64,000 nucleotides of DNA from Bugulina stolonifera (GCA_935421135.1 OW285188.1:4950733-5014732), one strand, 5' to 3'. Counted from the stretch's first letter, positions 12,535-24,462 are shown. Notes: a model not told the origin generated them from the letters alone. Program-made: numbers and translations.

Positions 12535-13053
12535 ATGGAGAGTATAAAAGTGCAATTAGGAGACAGACAATCTAAACAGAAATACTATCATGATCGTAAG
12601 TGTGGTATAGAGAAACCTCCTTTGAATGTAGGACAAAATTGTTACTTTAAAACAAGTAAAGGCAAATGGATACCAGGTAGGGTAGAGAATATAGAAAGTC
12701 CACGATCATACATGATAAACACACCAAGTGGTAACACATTTAGGCGAAATAGAGTGGACATCCGACCCAGCTTGGTTGGCGACCCTCGGGGTGGTCCTCA
12801 GGCACCACAGGTTGTAGGAGGGGCACTGGAGGTTGAGCCGGATGTTCCTGGGGCTGGCATGGGGTTGGGTCCGGCACCGAGTGGTCCTGGAGCAAGGGGT
12901 CCGGTAGAGAATGTACAAAATGAGGACATTTTGAAAGCAGGTATTTCAGCGGGGAATGAAATCAGGGTATTTGGCAGGGTAGGCTTGGAGAGGACTGCTT
13001 GTAGTGGGTGGCAGATACGATCACCTGCAAAATATGCAGATTATGAGAAGTAG
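12535..13053 (+). pseudogene. Ty3/gypsy pol fragment: integrase C-terminal tail
   Basis: The open frame gives 172 residues. The first part, with KYYHDR at residues 17-22, GQNCYFKT, KGKWIPGRV and SPRSYMINTPSG followed by FRRNRVDIRP, is the C-terminal domain of integrases of the gypsy type seen in K02A2.6-like elements. The last residues (RSPAKYADYEK) match the usual end of such polyproteins. The zinc finger, the DDE core, reverse transcriptase and gag are absent, so only the 3' end remains. The frame itself is open; the product would not be an active integrase. Confidence 0.7.
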
Positions 13054-13284
13054 GAGCTCACTGGGTGTAGCTTGGCTTGTAGTGGTTGCACCAATTTATT
13101 TATTAATATTATTATTATTGTTATGAGTGGTAGTAGTATTTCTGTTCATGTTCACAGTCCAGTAGTTACAAGTTATACTGAAGTTTAATGAATTGTCTAT
13201 GTCTGTATTGTGTCAAATTGTCTATGTCTTTAAATGTACTGTAGTCTTTTACAATTGTCAGTTTATTCAAGGAAAAAAGGGTGA

Positions 13285-13408
13285 TGTTATAGATTAGTAT
13301 ATTAACTGTACGTAGCTTGCTAACTTTGATAGCTGTAGCCTATGTAGCTTGTTAACTTGTGCTGTACAAAGTGGTCACTCAATAAATGCCATCAACAAAG
13401 ATAAGACA
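13285..13408 (+). mobile_element. Possible 3' LTR of the 12.5-kb gypsy fragment
   Basis: A purine-rich tract (AAGGAAAAAAGGGTGA) precedes TGTTATAG at 13285. The sequence runs through AATAAA near 13381 to TAAGACA at 13408, an imperfect inverse of the start. From about 13415 the host block resumes (matches 56145 onward). A length near 124 bp is short for an LTR, so the right edge is uncertain. Confidence 0.35.
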
Positions 13409-13419
13409 TAAGCTATGGG

Positions 13420-14195
13420 TTCAATGTTCACCTTTTTGAACTTGTTGACCCCTTAGTAGTGCTGGCCGGTTTTTATTTGCATGTCCAATCAGTCATTTTG
13501 CTGTTTTTTTCCAAGAAATCTGAATAAACAGAAGTTGTCTTCTCACCCCCGGTTTATTTCGTTTTTTTAATTCAGGAGAGAACACTGAATCGAACCCAAA
13601 ACTGAATACTCAATGTTGGGAGTTATCACACTTTACCTTCAAACTGTAATTTTCTCTAATGAATCACAATTATTGAATGTCAATTATCTATAATAATAAG
13701 CAATTGTAACAACTGGAATTGGGTGAAATTAAAGTAAATCATCTCTGGGTGACAATGGTGGCTGCAGCTGAGGCTGAATTCCAAAGATGGTATCAAATTA
13801 TAAAGATTTAACAGTGCATAACATTAATTCATGTGTCCGCAGTGTCAGCCGTAAACTAAAAAACTGAATGAAACCGAAACACCGTGCAGCACTACCCTAT
13901 TATAGCACACTACTAGTAAGAACTTGCCACTATATTGTGATATCCCTGTGAGTTACCACTTCCCCATTGCTTGTAGATAGATAAAACATGAGATAATGAG
14001 AAATATCTCATTATCAGCAATTCTTACCACAAACTCTGCCTTACAGTTTCACTTATTGTAGAATTAACTCAGATGTAGCCCAAATTAGTTTGGTCTCCGT
14101 TTAATATTATACCTGAGTTATCTAAACATGTTGCAGTGGGAGGAATATAACTACATGTAGGTCCACCACTAGAAGCCAGCACGATCAGGCATTAG
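13420..14195. other. 5' flank of gene A
   Basis: No gene. From about 13990 it matches the flank of gene B (56370 onward), with a shared stretch leading to CAGGCATTAGTATAAAA. This shared upstream sequence is the likely promoter region of the family. Confidence 0.5.
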
Positions 14196-14203
14196 TATAA
14201 AAA
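14196..14203 (+). promoter_or_regulatory. TATA box of gene A
   Basis: TATAAAAA lies 78 bases before the first exon's ATG, in the context CAGGCATTAGTATAAAA. The same motif with the same spacing precedes gene B (56576), although the flanks have diverged, which supports it being used. Confidence 0.6.
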
Positions 14204-14280
14204 GGTGTCGGGTTAGAACGTGATGGTTATTCTACCTCTGAGAGTACAGCAGAATACTGAAGAGTTAACAGAGAGAGAAG

Positions 14281-17200
14281 ATGATGAAGTACTTGGTGTA
14301 CATCTTGGTAAGTGCAAGGTGAATATGCTATGGTAATATAGGACATTTCTTGCATTCTCAAAAGTTGAGCTAAACTTGTAATAATTATAAGAATAAGCAA
14401 TATTGCAAAAGGGGTTTTTGGTCCATTTAGACCACATCAATTGATTGTTTTAGAATATTATGAAACTACCTAAGTTCTTCAGCTGAAGAACTTCTATAGG
14501 CGAATATGGTGCTGATTTACAATTAAATATACATGTACATGTAGGTGCTTCACTGCCAACACTCAACGCACAAAGCTACAAAGCTAGGACTGGCTTCTGT
14601 TCATGCTTGTTTGGTTGCACCATTTGAATTGTATAATTCTGAATTAAAATATTATTAGAGCAAAATAACCTTTTTCAAACCTTGAATCAATCATTGAACT
14701 GATGCTCAACTAATCAGGCTACATGTAACTCAACACAATATAGGGCAGGAGCTGGAAGTTTTAGTATATATTGTTTATGCTTAAATGTTGTTGGTTGCCT
14801 TGGAGACAGCATCATGTGACTTTACTGAGGAAGATATGACCAGGTATGCTACTATTTACCTACTGAATACTTGAAAGCAGCATGTCTAAAAGTGTACATG
14901 TACATTTTATTCATAATGCAACAGTTTTATAAGAGCTGCAAGTTTGAAAACATTCTGTTCTGAGCACTAAGATTACTGGTTTACTGTTTTCTCCTTTGAC
15001 AGGAAAGGTGTTCTGTAGAGGTGTGAAACATTTTTCTGTTTCAGTATAAGAATTGTTCCATTGAACATTACTATTGTTGACAAAACTGTTAACTAATGGT
15101 GCCTTAAATGGTGATTCTTTATGCACATGTACATTATGTGGTATTTTCTTTTACTGAAGATGCTTCAATTCTGTAAATAATTTATCTGCACAAGCATATT
15201 TATGATTTATGAATTTTGACATCACAAAAAACAAAAATTGCAAAAAAATTCAAACAATGGTTTTGTGTGTAAAACATTTTGTTTTTGGTGGTAGAACTTT
15301 GTTTGGCTACCAAATATGTATTTGCAATTTGCATACCTATCATATACTTGTCAATAATTTCCAGACATACAGCTTGTGGCATATAATACTCTGCTGTTCC
15401 ACGCTAGTACTACTTAACCCAGAATACATGTACATGTACTATGTTGTATATTAACAATAATATAGTGCTATAATATTGAGAGCGTCTCCTATAATGAAGC
15501 AGAGACATTTGCAACTATTCAGGGAGCAGCCGTTGACATGGAACCGGACCAGTACTTGAATGATGGAAGTATTCTCTTCAGCAACCAAACCAGTCTTGTG
15601 ACCACTGATGGTAAACATACACAATATGTATATACTTCATCAGATGCATCAATTATAGGCCATTTCCACCAGCTCAACTCTTCCCACATTGCCCTGGCAG
15701 ATAGCAATCTGGACTGCCTGAGCATGGTAAATAGAGAGAATGGACAGGTAGAAGTACTTGCAGGAAACTGTGATAGGCGAAATTCAGGCTATGCTGATGG
15801 AGGGCTGGGTATAGGAAAGTTATCCAGCCCACAAAGTATAACTTCAGACATTATTAACCCTGGCAGATTGCTGGTTTTGGACTACACAAACAACGCATTG
15901 AGATCAGTAGATATTCAAACTAGACAATTGGGTACAGTCATTAAATCTGGTTTCAATAGACCTTTTTCCATGGCTTGGAGAGGTAACAGCTTACTTGTAA
16001 CCAATATGCACTATATTTCTATGGTAAGCTGGCTTCAAGATGGAACAGTCACTAATACCAAACTTGTTGGTTCAACCAGTGCGGGCGATGTTTATGGCAG
16101 TTTTGATGTTGCTAGACTTTCAGGTCCGCTTGACATTGTGCAGCTGGCCGACGATATCTATCTTATCGCTCTATACCCCAGTGGAAATTTCAGACTAATG
16201 AACATGAAGACCCGCACAATAGGCCCAGTTTGCACTAAAGGAGAAATACCATGCAAAGTATCAACTTCAGAAAAGAATCTTTCTTACTCTCTACTGAAAA
16301 TCGGAGATGATGTTTTCGCAGGAATGAATATGAAGATAGAGAAGTTTATTGGTTCGTACTTTTACATTAAATTCTGAATTAACCTACATACATACAAGTT
16401 GTAAACTTTTGCTTCAATTCTTAGCTTGTTCCCACAGACTTACGTGCTATTTATAAGCTCAGTTTAATGCAAATAATTGCGAAACAGTTAAATGTATCCA
16501 GTTATTATTAATTTATTCTATTTATGACAACAGATAGTAACTTGCCAATAGAAGCTACCTGCCCTGATAACAACATAACCGTCACTATCGGACATGGTAA
16601 AGAGACGGCAGATGTTAGACTACATTGTGGAAACACAGCAGTTCTTCCTCTTGGAATCCATGAGTTCAAAACTAAAGACAACACCGACGGATGCAGCTAC
16701 TTTGTTCATGTCATATGTGAGTGCTTTTTGTTTACTTGAATTTGGAGTGCACAAAAATCTACAAAAGTCTTTTTTTGCAAAACAACGATGTTAGCGACAT
16801 TTTTTAACTTTATAAAGGTATCGAAGCTACATGTATTTTCAGCGTAGCTAATAGAGATACTAAATTGCAAAACAACTGCGCTCAAAGTTTTTGAAATGCC
16901 TACTACAACAAGAGCATCTATAGAAGTTATCTACCCCATTCCAATGTCAATTCATGCAGAACTATTTTTTGATCATGTTAACTTTGGCGTGCAGCTTATA
17001 GCTGCAATATCAAGTAGCCACAATAATATGTTCTAAGACAAAAGCAGTGCTCCTTCAATAAAACTGATATTTGGGCATGTCCATAATTAGTCGTGGGACA
17101 TTCAGAGGATATATATTTGGATTTCTCCAAAAGCTTTCATGTTAAGGACACAAAATTTGCCCAAATACTTGATCAGAGCATGTTATTATATGTTATGAAG

Positions 17201-20200
17201 CCAATTTGCATTTAACTCCAATTAGTTGGCAAAAAATATGGCTATATGCGTCAGTCGTGGGACAGCACACAAATGTAAAAATTCCACTCAACAATATACT
17301 GCTACATTTTACTCTGATTTGACTGCTTTAATTAGATTGATTTTTGTCTTATCAGAGAGTTAAGAGAATGCCTCATGTTATGAACTGCTTTTCTAGTTGT
17401 GCTATCTTTATCAAGGTCCATGCTCATAATCTGGAATTTTTAGTCGCGGGACGTGTAAATGTTAGTCGTGGGACGTGTGTGAATAATCATTAGATTAACT
17501 TAGTGCGGGTGGTCTTATTTAATCCACACAAAGTTTTTATTAACATAAAGAAGTTAGAATATCCATGAACTGCTATACATAAACTGTAGAAGAGCTTAAG
17601 AAGCTGTTATGCGATTCAATCTGCTGTAACATGTAAACGGTCAAACTTTGGTAAATGGCTAAATATGAACTAAGGTCTATGGAATAGTTCACATGTGCAG
17701 CTCTTCCAAGATGTCTTCTGCAGCCACTCTGGCTGTTCTTACAGGTGCATCATAACAACTGTGCCTCTTTGTTGGAAGTTTTGCAACTACAGAGATCTCT
17801 ATTGCACCCGAAATAAGCGATGCAACGTGATGAATCTTTTGCAGAGCGGGTATAAATCGAACATTCTCCCACCTTTGGTTCAAGAAATCCCTGTTCCCAT
17901 TTATCTTGGCTGTAGCTACATGGATGATCTTTGTGCTCTTGCTGTACTTGTGGGCTACGTTGTAAAAGTCTTCAGCATTTGAGACAATCTCTTTTCTTGA
18001 TCTAACAAGGCGCCACACCAGATGCTTTACCGATCCACCAATCCCATCTACCGCACCCTTTCCATGGGATGTCGCCAAATAGTTCCACTCTAAATGTTCA
18101 AAGTCGTGGGTCACTTTGAAGTAGTTGAGGTTTGAGAGTAGAAATCTCTGTTTAAATTTCGATGCAGCACCATCTGAGAAAATGGAAACTGAGTTGACAT
18201 GTGCGCACCATTCCTTTAGATCAGTGAATAATGTGTCCATAAAAGCGTGTACAGCATACTTATCATGCTGCAAATAATCGCTAGTGATGCAATATGATTG
18301 GTGAAAATCTTTGGCCCAAATACAGCATGTGAATACAGTAACCTGTCTGTATGTGAAGTGTGCGGCTTGAATTTCATCCTGGAAAGCTGTCTGATAATTT
18401 TCATATAAAATAATTGTTTGCATCAGATCAATTAATAATTTTGACAGCATGAAGTGTTTTATTGGCAATGATATTCTCACAGTAGAAATAATAGATAAAG
18501 GATCAAACTTTTAGTTCTGATGTTCAATTATTTTTGAAATGATTACCTTTAGTGACCTTAACCTTGAGCTTTTGTGACTTTGCATCCCACTGTTTCTGTT
18601 TTCTTTGACGTTCATATTCTCTATAGCCTCTATAGAGCTGTAGTTCGTCTTCTGACATGTCTTGCTTTCTCTTTGCTCTGGGAACCTTAGATTGTTCTGC
18701 CTTGGTTTGTTTGTACAATTCATATTTTGCTGTATCTAGTTTTATTCTGTTTTTATAGTCTCTTTGTCGATCAGCTCCTGCCTTAGGTCTTGCCATGTTG
18801 ACAACAGAACTACTTGTGAGCAACTAAGTGATCTGTTGTGTTATGCTCAATGTAATGACATGATGTTCTAGAATTGTCTTTAAACCATTGCATCATATTT
18901 GTAAAATGTCATAAACATGATATTATTCAACAGGAAGTATATTTTGTCTATGCTTAGAGCAATCATTAACAATCCTAATAGACTCTAGGGGTGTCCCGCG
19001 ACTGACATGTCCCACGACTAACCGCACAATGTAAGAAATTTTCATGTCTGAGAAAAAATATTTCTAACCAACAATTGTTGCAAGTAGAACCAAGTAAAAC
19101 GGATTATTGTCTAAATTGGTTTGGTAGTAAAAGCATTAGAAACTTTTTTGTACATATTATGTTAGTCGTGGGACACTGAGTGAGCCTTGACCTATGAGGA
19201 GCACACAGACCTCATTATTTGCTGTGGTGATTGCAAGGTGGGGGAATCTCAAGAAGACATAGGTAGCTTTTGTTGTGATGCATGTATGAAAATGTATCAT
19301 TTTACGAAGTCAAGCTATCGCCCATTTAATAATCACCCAAATTACATGCATATTTTTAATTGGAAACTATATAGGGTTTGACACACCACGAATGAAAATT
19401 GAGAGGATATAGAATGTTTGGCTATGAAAATTTGGTAAATATAGGATATCGTTAGTACATTCAGAGCATTGTATTTGGATAGAAATGAAAATATAGTTTT
19501 GCTGTATTTTTCATTTATATTATGGACATGCCCATTTGCAAATATTACTACGGCATGCCACAGGTCTCACACACCAGGCTAGCAAGTTTAGATGCTTTTT
19601 CTTTGGGTGAAAACATAGCCTATATCTGCCAATTACATGTACTGCTTATTGCAAAACCTAAAAAAAGATGAAACTTTTTACGACAATCCTCTAAAAATAT
19701 CATGAAGCATTTTTTGTTCTACACACAATTTTTCTTAGTTCTGTGACGTTTCTACATGTAGAATAGCAAGGATGAAAACTTAGATAAAGCTATCTGTTCA
19801 CAGTAACTCAGTGTATGGTCTAGCATCCACTTGCTACATTGATTTAATTAATTAGCTGTAGCAGAGCTGATACCTAACATGATGCCATATAGCCCAGCTG
19901 GCATTCTGCTAACTAGTCCAACTGCTGCTGAGCTTTCTAATGATGTTGTATGCAGCTTATAGACTCAGAATTTTAGTATAACATTAATTTGGAATTTAAG
20001 CAGCACATTTCTGATCAACTAACCATCTCTTCATACAATACCATAGCCAGTCTGTCTCATTTTACTCACTTTAGTTTAGTTAAATACCCGGCATTTCATT
20101 GTGAAGAATGTGAGTGTACAAGCATGTACTTGACGTATTTGTCATCAAAGAATTTATTTTTGAGCAGTCAGATAATTGTTTCATTTCAAGAAAATACCAG

Positions 20201-21664
20201 TCCCTGACTGGAGTTTGAACCCGGGGTCTCTACGGCACCTAATCGCCTAGCATAATGAACAGAACATGCTATCACTACACCAGCTCAGCAATTTTTAAAA
20301 AAGAAGCATCACTAGTGCAGTGAGCAGTAGACATGTCTACTGCTCGCTTGTGAAACTTCTTTTTTTAAGTTGCTGAGCTGGTGTAGTGGTAGCATGATCT
20401 GTTCACAGCGCTAGGCTTTGTAGAAGCTAGGCTTTGTAGAAGCCCCGGGTTCAAACCTCATTCAGAAACTGGTATTTTTATGGTCATGAAACAATTCTTC
20501 GACTGCTCAAAATTCTCTGCTAAAAATACATCATTATATAAAAATGGCCAAACCCACTAACAAACATGTACATGTACTTCTATTACACATTCATAATAGG
20601 TACGGGTTTGCTGCTCACCCTCCATTCTTGTATAATCAACTGCTCACTGTAACTGTGCTTGTGAGATATTCCATAATTATCAGGGGATTTTACCATATAC
20701 ATGTTACAGACTCACCTGCTACAAGAACTCTGGTATTTAAGGCGGAGTATAAAGTCAACTGCAGTGAGTTGGAAGATGGTGCTACCAGAAATGTCCTTCA
20801 ATCTGTAATCGAGCAAAGAAGCGGTCAGCTACAAGGGATCTGCAATAAGAGTATGTATCTCTAGTGTGTTCATTAACCTCAGCAATCTTACGTTGTGGTA
20901 CATTATCGTTGGGAACTGCCTCCATTTACATGTACATGCTTTTTACATTAAAACATTATTGTTTCTTACCATATGTTCCTCAAAAATTCCATTTATGTGT
21001 TCCCTAGACTGCACAATGTCTTCCACCAAACAACCCTGGTATGACTGCAAGGACAACCTTCTCACTGCCTATTGGCCAGCAGAAGATGTAATGGCTGCCG
21101 ACAAACTGGTTCCTCCAAAGAATCTGAGTTCTCTATTGGAAGAACGACTGGATCAATCTGCTAACATGTGCAAAGAGATAGCAGTCATCTCCCAAATAGA
21201 CCCGTAAGCTGTTTGTCAGAGGCCCTTGGTTGGTTAAAAATTCTAGTTAAGTAAATAACTCATCTGTGAATTGATTCTTTCTTATTCAATGGCCTTTAGC
21301 CTATATATTACTTCTCTACTTTGTTACTCTATCTGCTCTCGGTTAATGTTACTGTGTGCTACCTAGAATACTATCATGGTGAAACTTCACTAGGCACCAA
21401 GCCTAATGTAATAGAAACCCCAAAATGTTATCTTGCTAACTAACATCATAAGGTGCCTCAATTTGTGTCATTCTACAGAAAAGAGAACTTTAGTAGTTTG
21501 ACTAAAAGTAGTGATTGATTGTGTTTGTTTGTATCTACAGAATGGTTGATGCAGAGGAAAATGCTGATGGAGAGACTATACAGATAGCTATTGTATCTAG
21601 CTGTTCCGATGAGAGTCTGACTTATGATTCAGATAAGGATGTCTGTGTAGAAGAGGATGCTTAG
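14281..21664 (+). CDS. Gene A: predicted secreted NHL-propeller / HYR-like protein, seven exons
   Basis: Exons read from the sequence: 14281-14307, 14785-14843, 15483-16351, 16534-16716, 20710-20850, 21008-21203 and 21541-21664. Joined they give 1599 bases, a clean frame of 532 residues ending in TAG. Residues 1-20 form a hydrophobic signal peptide. Exon 3 (about 29-318) is a beta-propeller with an NHL signature, GYADGG...GKLSSPQ, and blade-like LLVLDYTNNALRSVD. Exon 4 (319-379) has CPDNNITV, GIHEFKTKDN and CSYF, like a HYR domain. The last exons have regularly placed cysteines (VNCSEL, GICNK, WYDCKDN, NMCKEI) and an acidic end. No membrane anchor was seen. All introns are GT-AG except that exon 2's acceptor reads AA where gene B has AG. 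Intron 4 (4 kb) hosts a transposon and a palindromic SINE. The exact function is not known; the architecture suggests an extracellular adhesion or recognition role. Confidence 0.75.
17689..18480 (-). pseudogene. Transposase-like protein, C-terminal part
   Basis: The frame of 263 residues contains SIFSDGAASKFKQRF, HLEWNYLATSHGKGAVDGIG and KHLVWRLVRSRKE in that order. I know this S-DG-FK / ATSHGKG-VDGIGG pattern from large uncharacterised transposon-borne proteins of invertebrates, where it looks like the core of an RNase H-fold nuclease. I cannot name the superfamily with confidence. The aspartate of FSDG and that of VDGIG are candidate metal ligands. Full-length relatives are several hundred residues longer, so this copy lacks its middle. 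The ATG chosen is simply the first in the frame. Confidence 0.55.
18524..18823 (-). pseudogene. Transposase-like protein, N-terminal basic part
   Basis: A frame of 99 residues upstream of the previous piece on the same strand. The Met at residue 10 begins MARPKAGADRQRDYKNR, a start typical of basic N-terminal regions in this protein type. The frame continues as a lysine/arginine/glutamine-rich, probably helical stretch. Bases between the two pieces are not open through, so either a small intron or a deletion separates them. Nucleic-acid binding is inferred from charge only. Confidence 0.45.
19187..19378 (+). other. Short frame with a PHD-like cysteine/histidine pattern
   Basis: Right after the last AGTCGTGGGACA motif a frame reads CCGDCKVGESQEDIG then CCDACMKMYHF, that is C-x2-C ... 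C-x2-C-x4-H, as in the first half of a PHD-type zinc finger. It may be a displaced C-terminal piece of the neighbouring transposon or chance. The zinc site is incomplete. Confidence 0.3.
20152..20530. repeat. Palindromic tRNA-like (SINE) fold-back element in intron 4 of gene A
   Basis: Two arms of about 175 bp are inverted copies around a centre near 20338 (GTAGACATGTCTAC). Each arm carries a tRNA-like head: on +, GCTGAGCTGGTGTAGTGGTAGC (A-box-like) at 20369 and GGTTCAAACC (B box) near 20448; on -, the same with CGGGTTCAAAC near 20215. Arms continue outward through ACTGGTATTTT and GAGCAGTC-like words. The right arm has a short internal duplication (TAGGCTTTGTAGAAG twice). It could be two SINEs inserted head to head or a fold-back DNA element. 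Confidence 0.7.
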
Positions 21665-23351
21665 AATTTAGCCCCAGCACTGTAGGAGACTCAATGTTAT
21701 GTTGATGTATTGTCTTTTTGTGCACAAGACACCCTTGATTCCAAAGCTAAGTTGTTCCTTTAAACAATTGGAAATACACATCATTATAGAGAAGGTGATT
21801 TAACAAATGAAATAGGAAAGCCATAATACACTATCTAATAACTGCTTAGGAACCAAAGGTGTCTAGTTTCTCCAAAGACATGTTGCAATGTAACAATATA
21901 TTATGTATTAGATATACAGGAAAGTATTGTATTATCTGCGAGTGCAGAGATAGCTCTATAGCGTCTATGACAGCACAACACTATACAGTCATGTAAATGT
22001 TGATAATATTATAATAACAAATTCCTGCAATCTATGCAGAAATTTGTGTGTCATATTCTTCTCAATAGACATGTACCCTCTGAACTTCTACAATGAATTA
22101 CCAACTTGTCGACTTGAGCTCTTTCCTGTATCACATGTACATGTACATACAATGTACTTGTATGCTGGACTTCTCATTATTTCCACAACTATCATTCTCT
22201 CAATGTAACATCATAATGTGTCACTTTTTGAAACTAAGGCGTTTGTATGAATGATAATAATTATTATGTAGATTTCAAGTTAAATTTTTTTCTAGAAGTT
22301 TCAAAACACCCTGAACCACTTACTTTGTGGGTCGTTTGAAATCTGAATCCCATGATGATTTAAATATGCATGGGAGTTCCCTACCAAATTTTGATTTCGG
22401 TATAAGCAGTGGTCAAAGTCTAAGAAAAGAGGTGAGGGTTCTCTAGGGTAGCAGACATAATCACTTGAGGGGAGAGTTGGGAGGGTCCGGGAGGGGTGCC
22501 TGAGCGCCCTCCCGGAAATTGGAAACTTTATCAAAATTAGACACCAAAATTGTGCAAGATCCAAGAACTTCAGGTTAACATATGGTCCAAGATCTCAAGG
22601 TAAAAATTAATATGGTCCAACTTGTATTATTATTATTGTAGTAATCTGTAGGGGGTCTCTCAGTCTGATGGTCCTCCTAAAATTTATCATGGGAGACTGT
22701 GTCCCCCCAAGACCTCCCCAACTTTGACCACTAAGTATAAGTTCAACAAAGTACACAGAGCATGTGGACTCAGTCAAGAGTTGTTAAAACAATCCTTCAT
22801 ATTCTCATTAAAAGTCATATGCATATGACTTTTGAAAAGGTCTTGATTCCGTATGACATCACACAAAAGATATACTCATCCCAAAGCACTCTCAAAGCGC
22901 AGAGAACTGTAAGTATTTTTGATCCTCACAGATTACAAGAATGATTACAATGGCTTCAACTGTTAGATGGTTTTGATGATTGATGAGAAATATTTGAGTA
23001 AGCTTCTTTATATACAATGTACTTCTAGAAATCTCAGCACTAATCTGAGTTCTTGATATCAGAAAAAACTGATTCAACTTTGTCAGAATATTGTGTCCTT
23101 TAGCCGGCCTAAAGAAATTTATGTTGAGTTTTCTAATATTGTGGTGTTTCGACATGCCTGACATGTCCAGTCTCCCATTAGCCACACACAATGACAATTC
23201 AATACCTACTTGTATCTCCATACACTCCTTTGTATTGATGCATGTTCTTGTAATTATGCATGCCTAACTTGTCTATTGTTGTTTACTAAACATTATGTAA
23301 GCACTAAGACATGTGTTGATATCTAAATTGTACTAGCATTTGCTATGTCAT
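21665..23351. other. 3' flank of gene A and spacer, no gene
   Basis: Up to about 22210 this matches the 3' flank of gene B (62000-62830), for instance CTTAGGAACCAAAG and AGAGATAGCTCTATAGC. From 22260 the sequence is unique here. AGTGGTCAAAGT at 22410 recurs inverted near 22722, a possible remnant of a small inverted-repeat element. No open frame here resembles a protein family. Confidence 0.5.
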
Positions 23352-23354
23352 TAA

Positions 23355-23380
23355 AAGTGAGTTTACACATGTACGATATT
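23355..23380 (+). repeat. Left TIR of the Harbinger element
   Basis: Begins AAGTGAG and continues GTTTACACATGTACGATATT. It matches the reverse complement of 41773-41798 except at two positions in the first six. Confidence 0.85.
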
Positions 23381-23902
23381 TGTCCTCCGAAATTTCGGCA
23401 GGTGGTTCGCACCCGATTTCGCGCTATGTAAAAGACTAATCGACCGCGATATTTTGTAAACATCCAATTTCGGCGCAACCGCGCTGTGCGCGGTTGAGTC
23501 TGAAATCGTACCAACGACAAACCAATCAAATTACTCACTCTGAACACGTGACTGCTCTGCACACGTGACCACACATTCACGCGGTCACTTCACTCCTGCT
23601 TGAAAAATGGCTGATGTGAGCACCGAACGGCTGATCGAAGCCATCAAAATCAGAGAAGTGATTTGGAACTTCAAGTATCCGAAGCATTTCGAACAAGTGA
23701 ATAGTAAATGGGAGGGAGTATGCGCCGAATTGAATGTATCAGGTGGGCATGGGGGTAGTAGCAAATAGTAGTGAATAATTTCTAGTTTATTCATTTCAAA
23801 CATTTGAGTCGAAGTTTTAGTTTGGTTTCAGTTAAGTTTGTACTTGTTAATTACTAACTTACTAATTCAGTTTCAATTCATCAGTTACACGGAGGTAGTT
23901 TG

Positions 23903-23907
23903 TTGCT
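23903..23907 (+). repeat. Target-site duplication TTGCT, left copy
   Basis: TTGCT precedes the 5' LTR and recurs immediately after the 3' LTR at 29541-29545, a 5-bp duplication as produced by Ty3/gypsy integrases. Confidence 0.9.
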
Positions 23908-24443
23908 TGTCACAAATTCTGAGCAATACATGTAGACTCTCCTACTACTGTACTAGCCATATGGGCATAATGTAGGAATAAGAATATTTCATTTATATAC
24001 GTGTTATAATATAAGTACATAGTATACATTTATATTGATGTCATGCTAAGGGCAATAATGAGCCATACATTGTTTACACTGACATACCTTTATTACTACT
24101 GTAACTATAGGCTACTATTGCTATAATTATTGCGCAATATTGTTTACTACTACAATGTACCTGTATACTCTGGAATGTAGTAGAATATTCTTTCAGCTGA
24201 TTATGACTAATTGTTATTGTAATGATGTAATATTTTGGTGGAGAACTCACTAGAACATTCTTCTCACATATATAAGCAAGCCCAATTTTTATAATTATCA
24301 GTTAACTTCTAGCAATAAACAAGGATATATTACACTACATACTACATCTTCTCTGCACTAGATAGACCAAGCTGTGTGTCACTTGATTATCTCTGACTAC
24401 AGTGACTTCACCGAACTCTCACAAGTACTACTATCTTGTGACA
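23908..24443 (+). repeat. 5' LTR of the Gmr1-like element
   Basis: Starts TGTCACA and ends TGTGACA, a 7-bp perfect inverted pair. TATATAAG at 24269-24276 is a good TATA box and AATAAA at 24314-24319 a polyadenylation signal. Confidence 0.93.
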
Positions 24444-24445
24444 AT

Positions 24446-24462
24446 TGGGGGCTGCTCCGGGA
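24446..24462 (+). promoter_or_regulatory. Primer-binding site, tRNA-Pro type
   Basis: TGGGGGCTGCTCCGGGA begins three bases after the 5' LTR. From memory it matches the site complementary to the 3' end of tRNA-Pro (TGGGGGCTCGTCCGGGA) at 15 of 17 positions, the two differences being adjacent and swapped (GC for CG). The host tRNA-Pro acceptor stem may carry the same change. Confidence 0.6.

Larger units (their letters stand above)
17089..19175. mobile_element. DNA transposon with AGTCGYGGGAC motif array, in intron 4 of gene A
   Basis: The 12-mer AGTCGYGGGACR occurs at 17089, 17253, 17442 and 17464 on +, as its complement at 18992 and 19008, and again on + at 19164. The copies bracket two - strand coding pieces of a transposase-like protein. 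Gene B's matching intron lacks all of this: its sequence matches gene A up to about 17040 and again from about 19730. Repeated subterminal motifs flanking a transposase are typical binding-site arrays. Exact ends and target duplication could not be fixed because the outermost right motif is in direct, not inverted, orientation. Confidence 0.6.

Noticed and set aside
22301..22564. 87-codon frame on - near 22.4 kb
   Set aside because: No family resemblance, no splice context and no counterpart in the right block.
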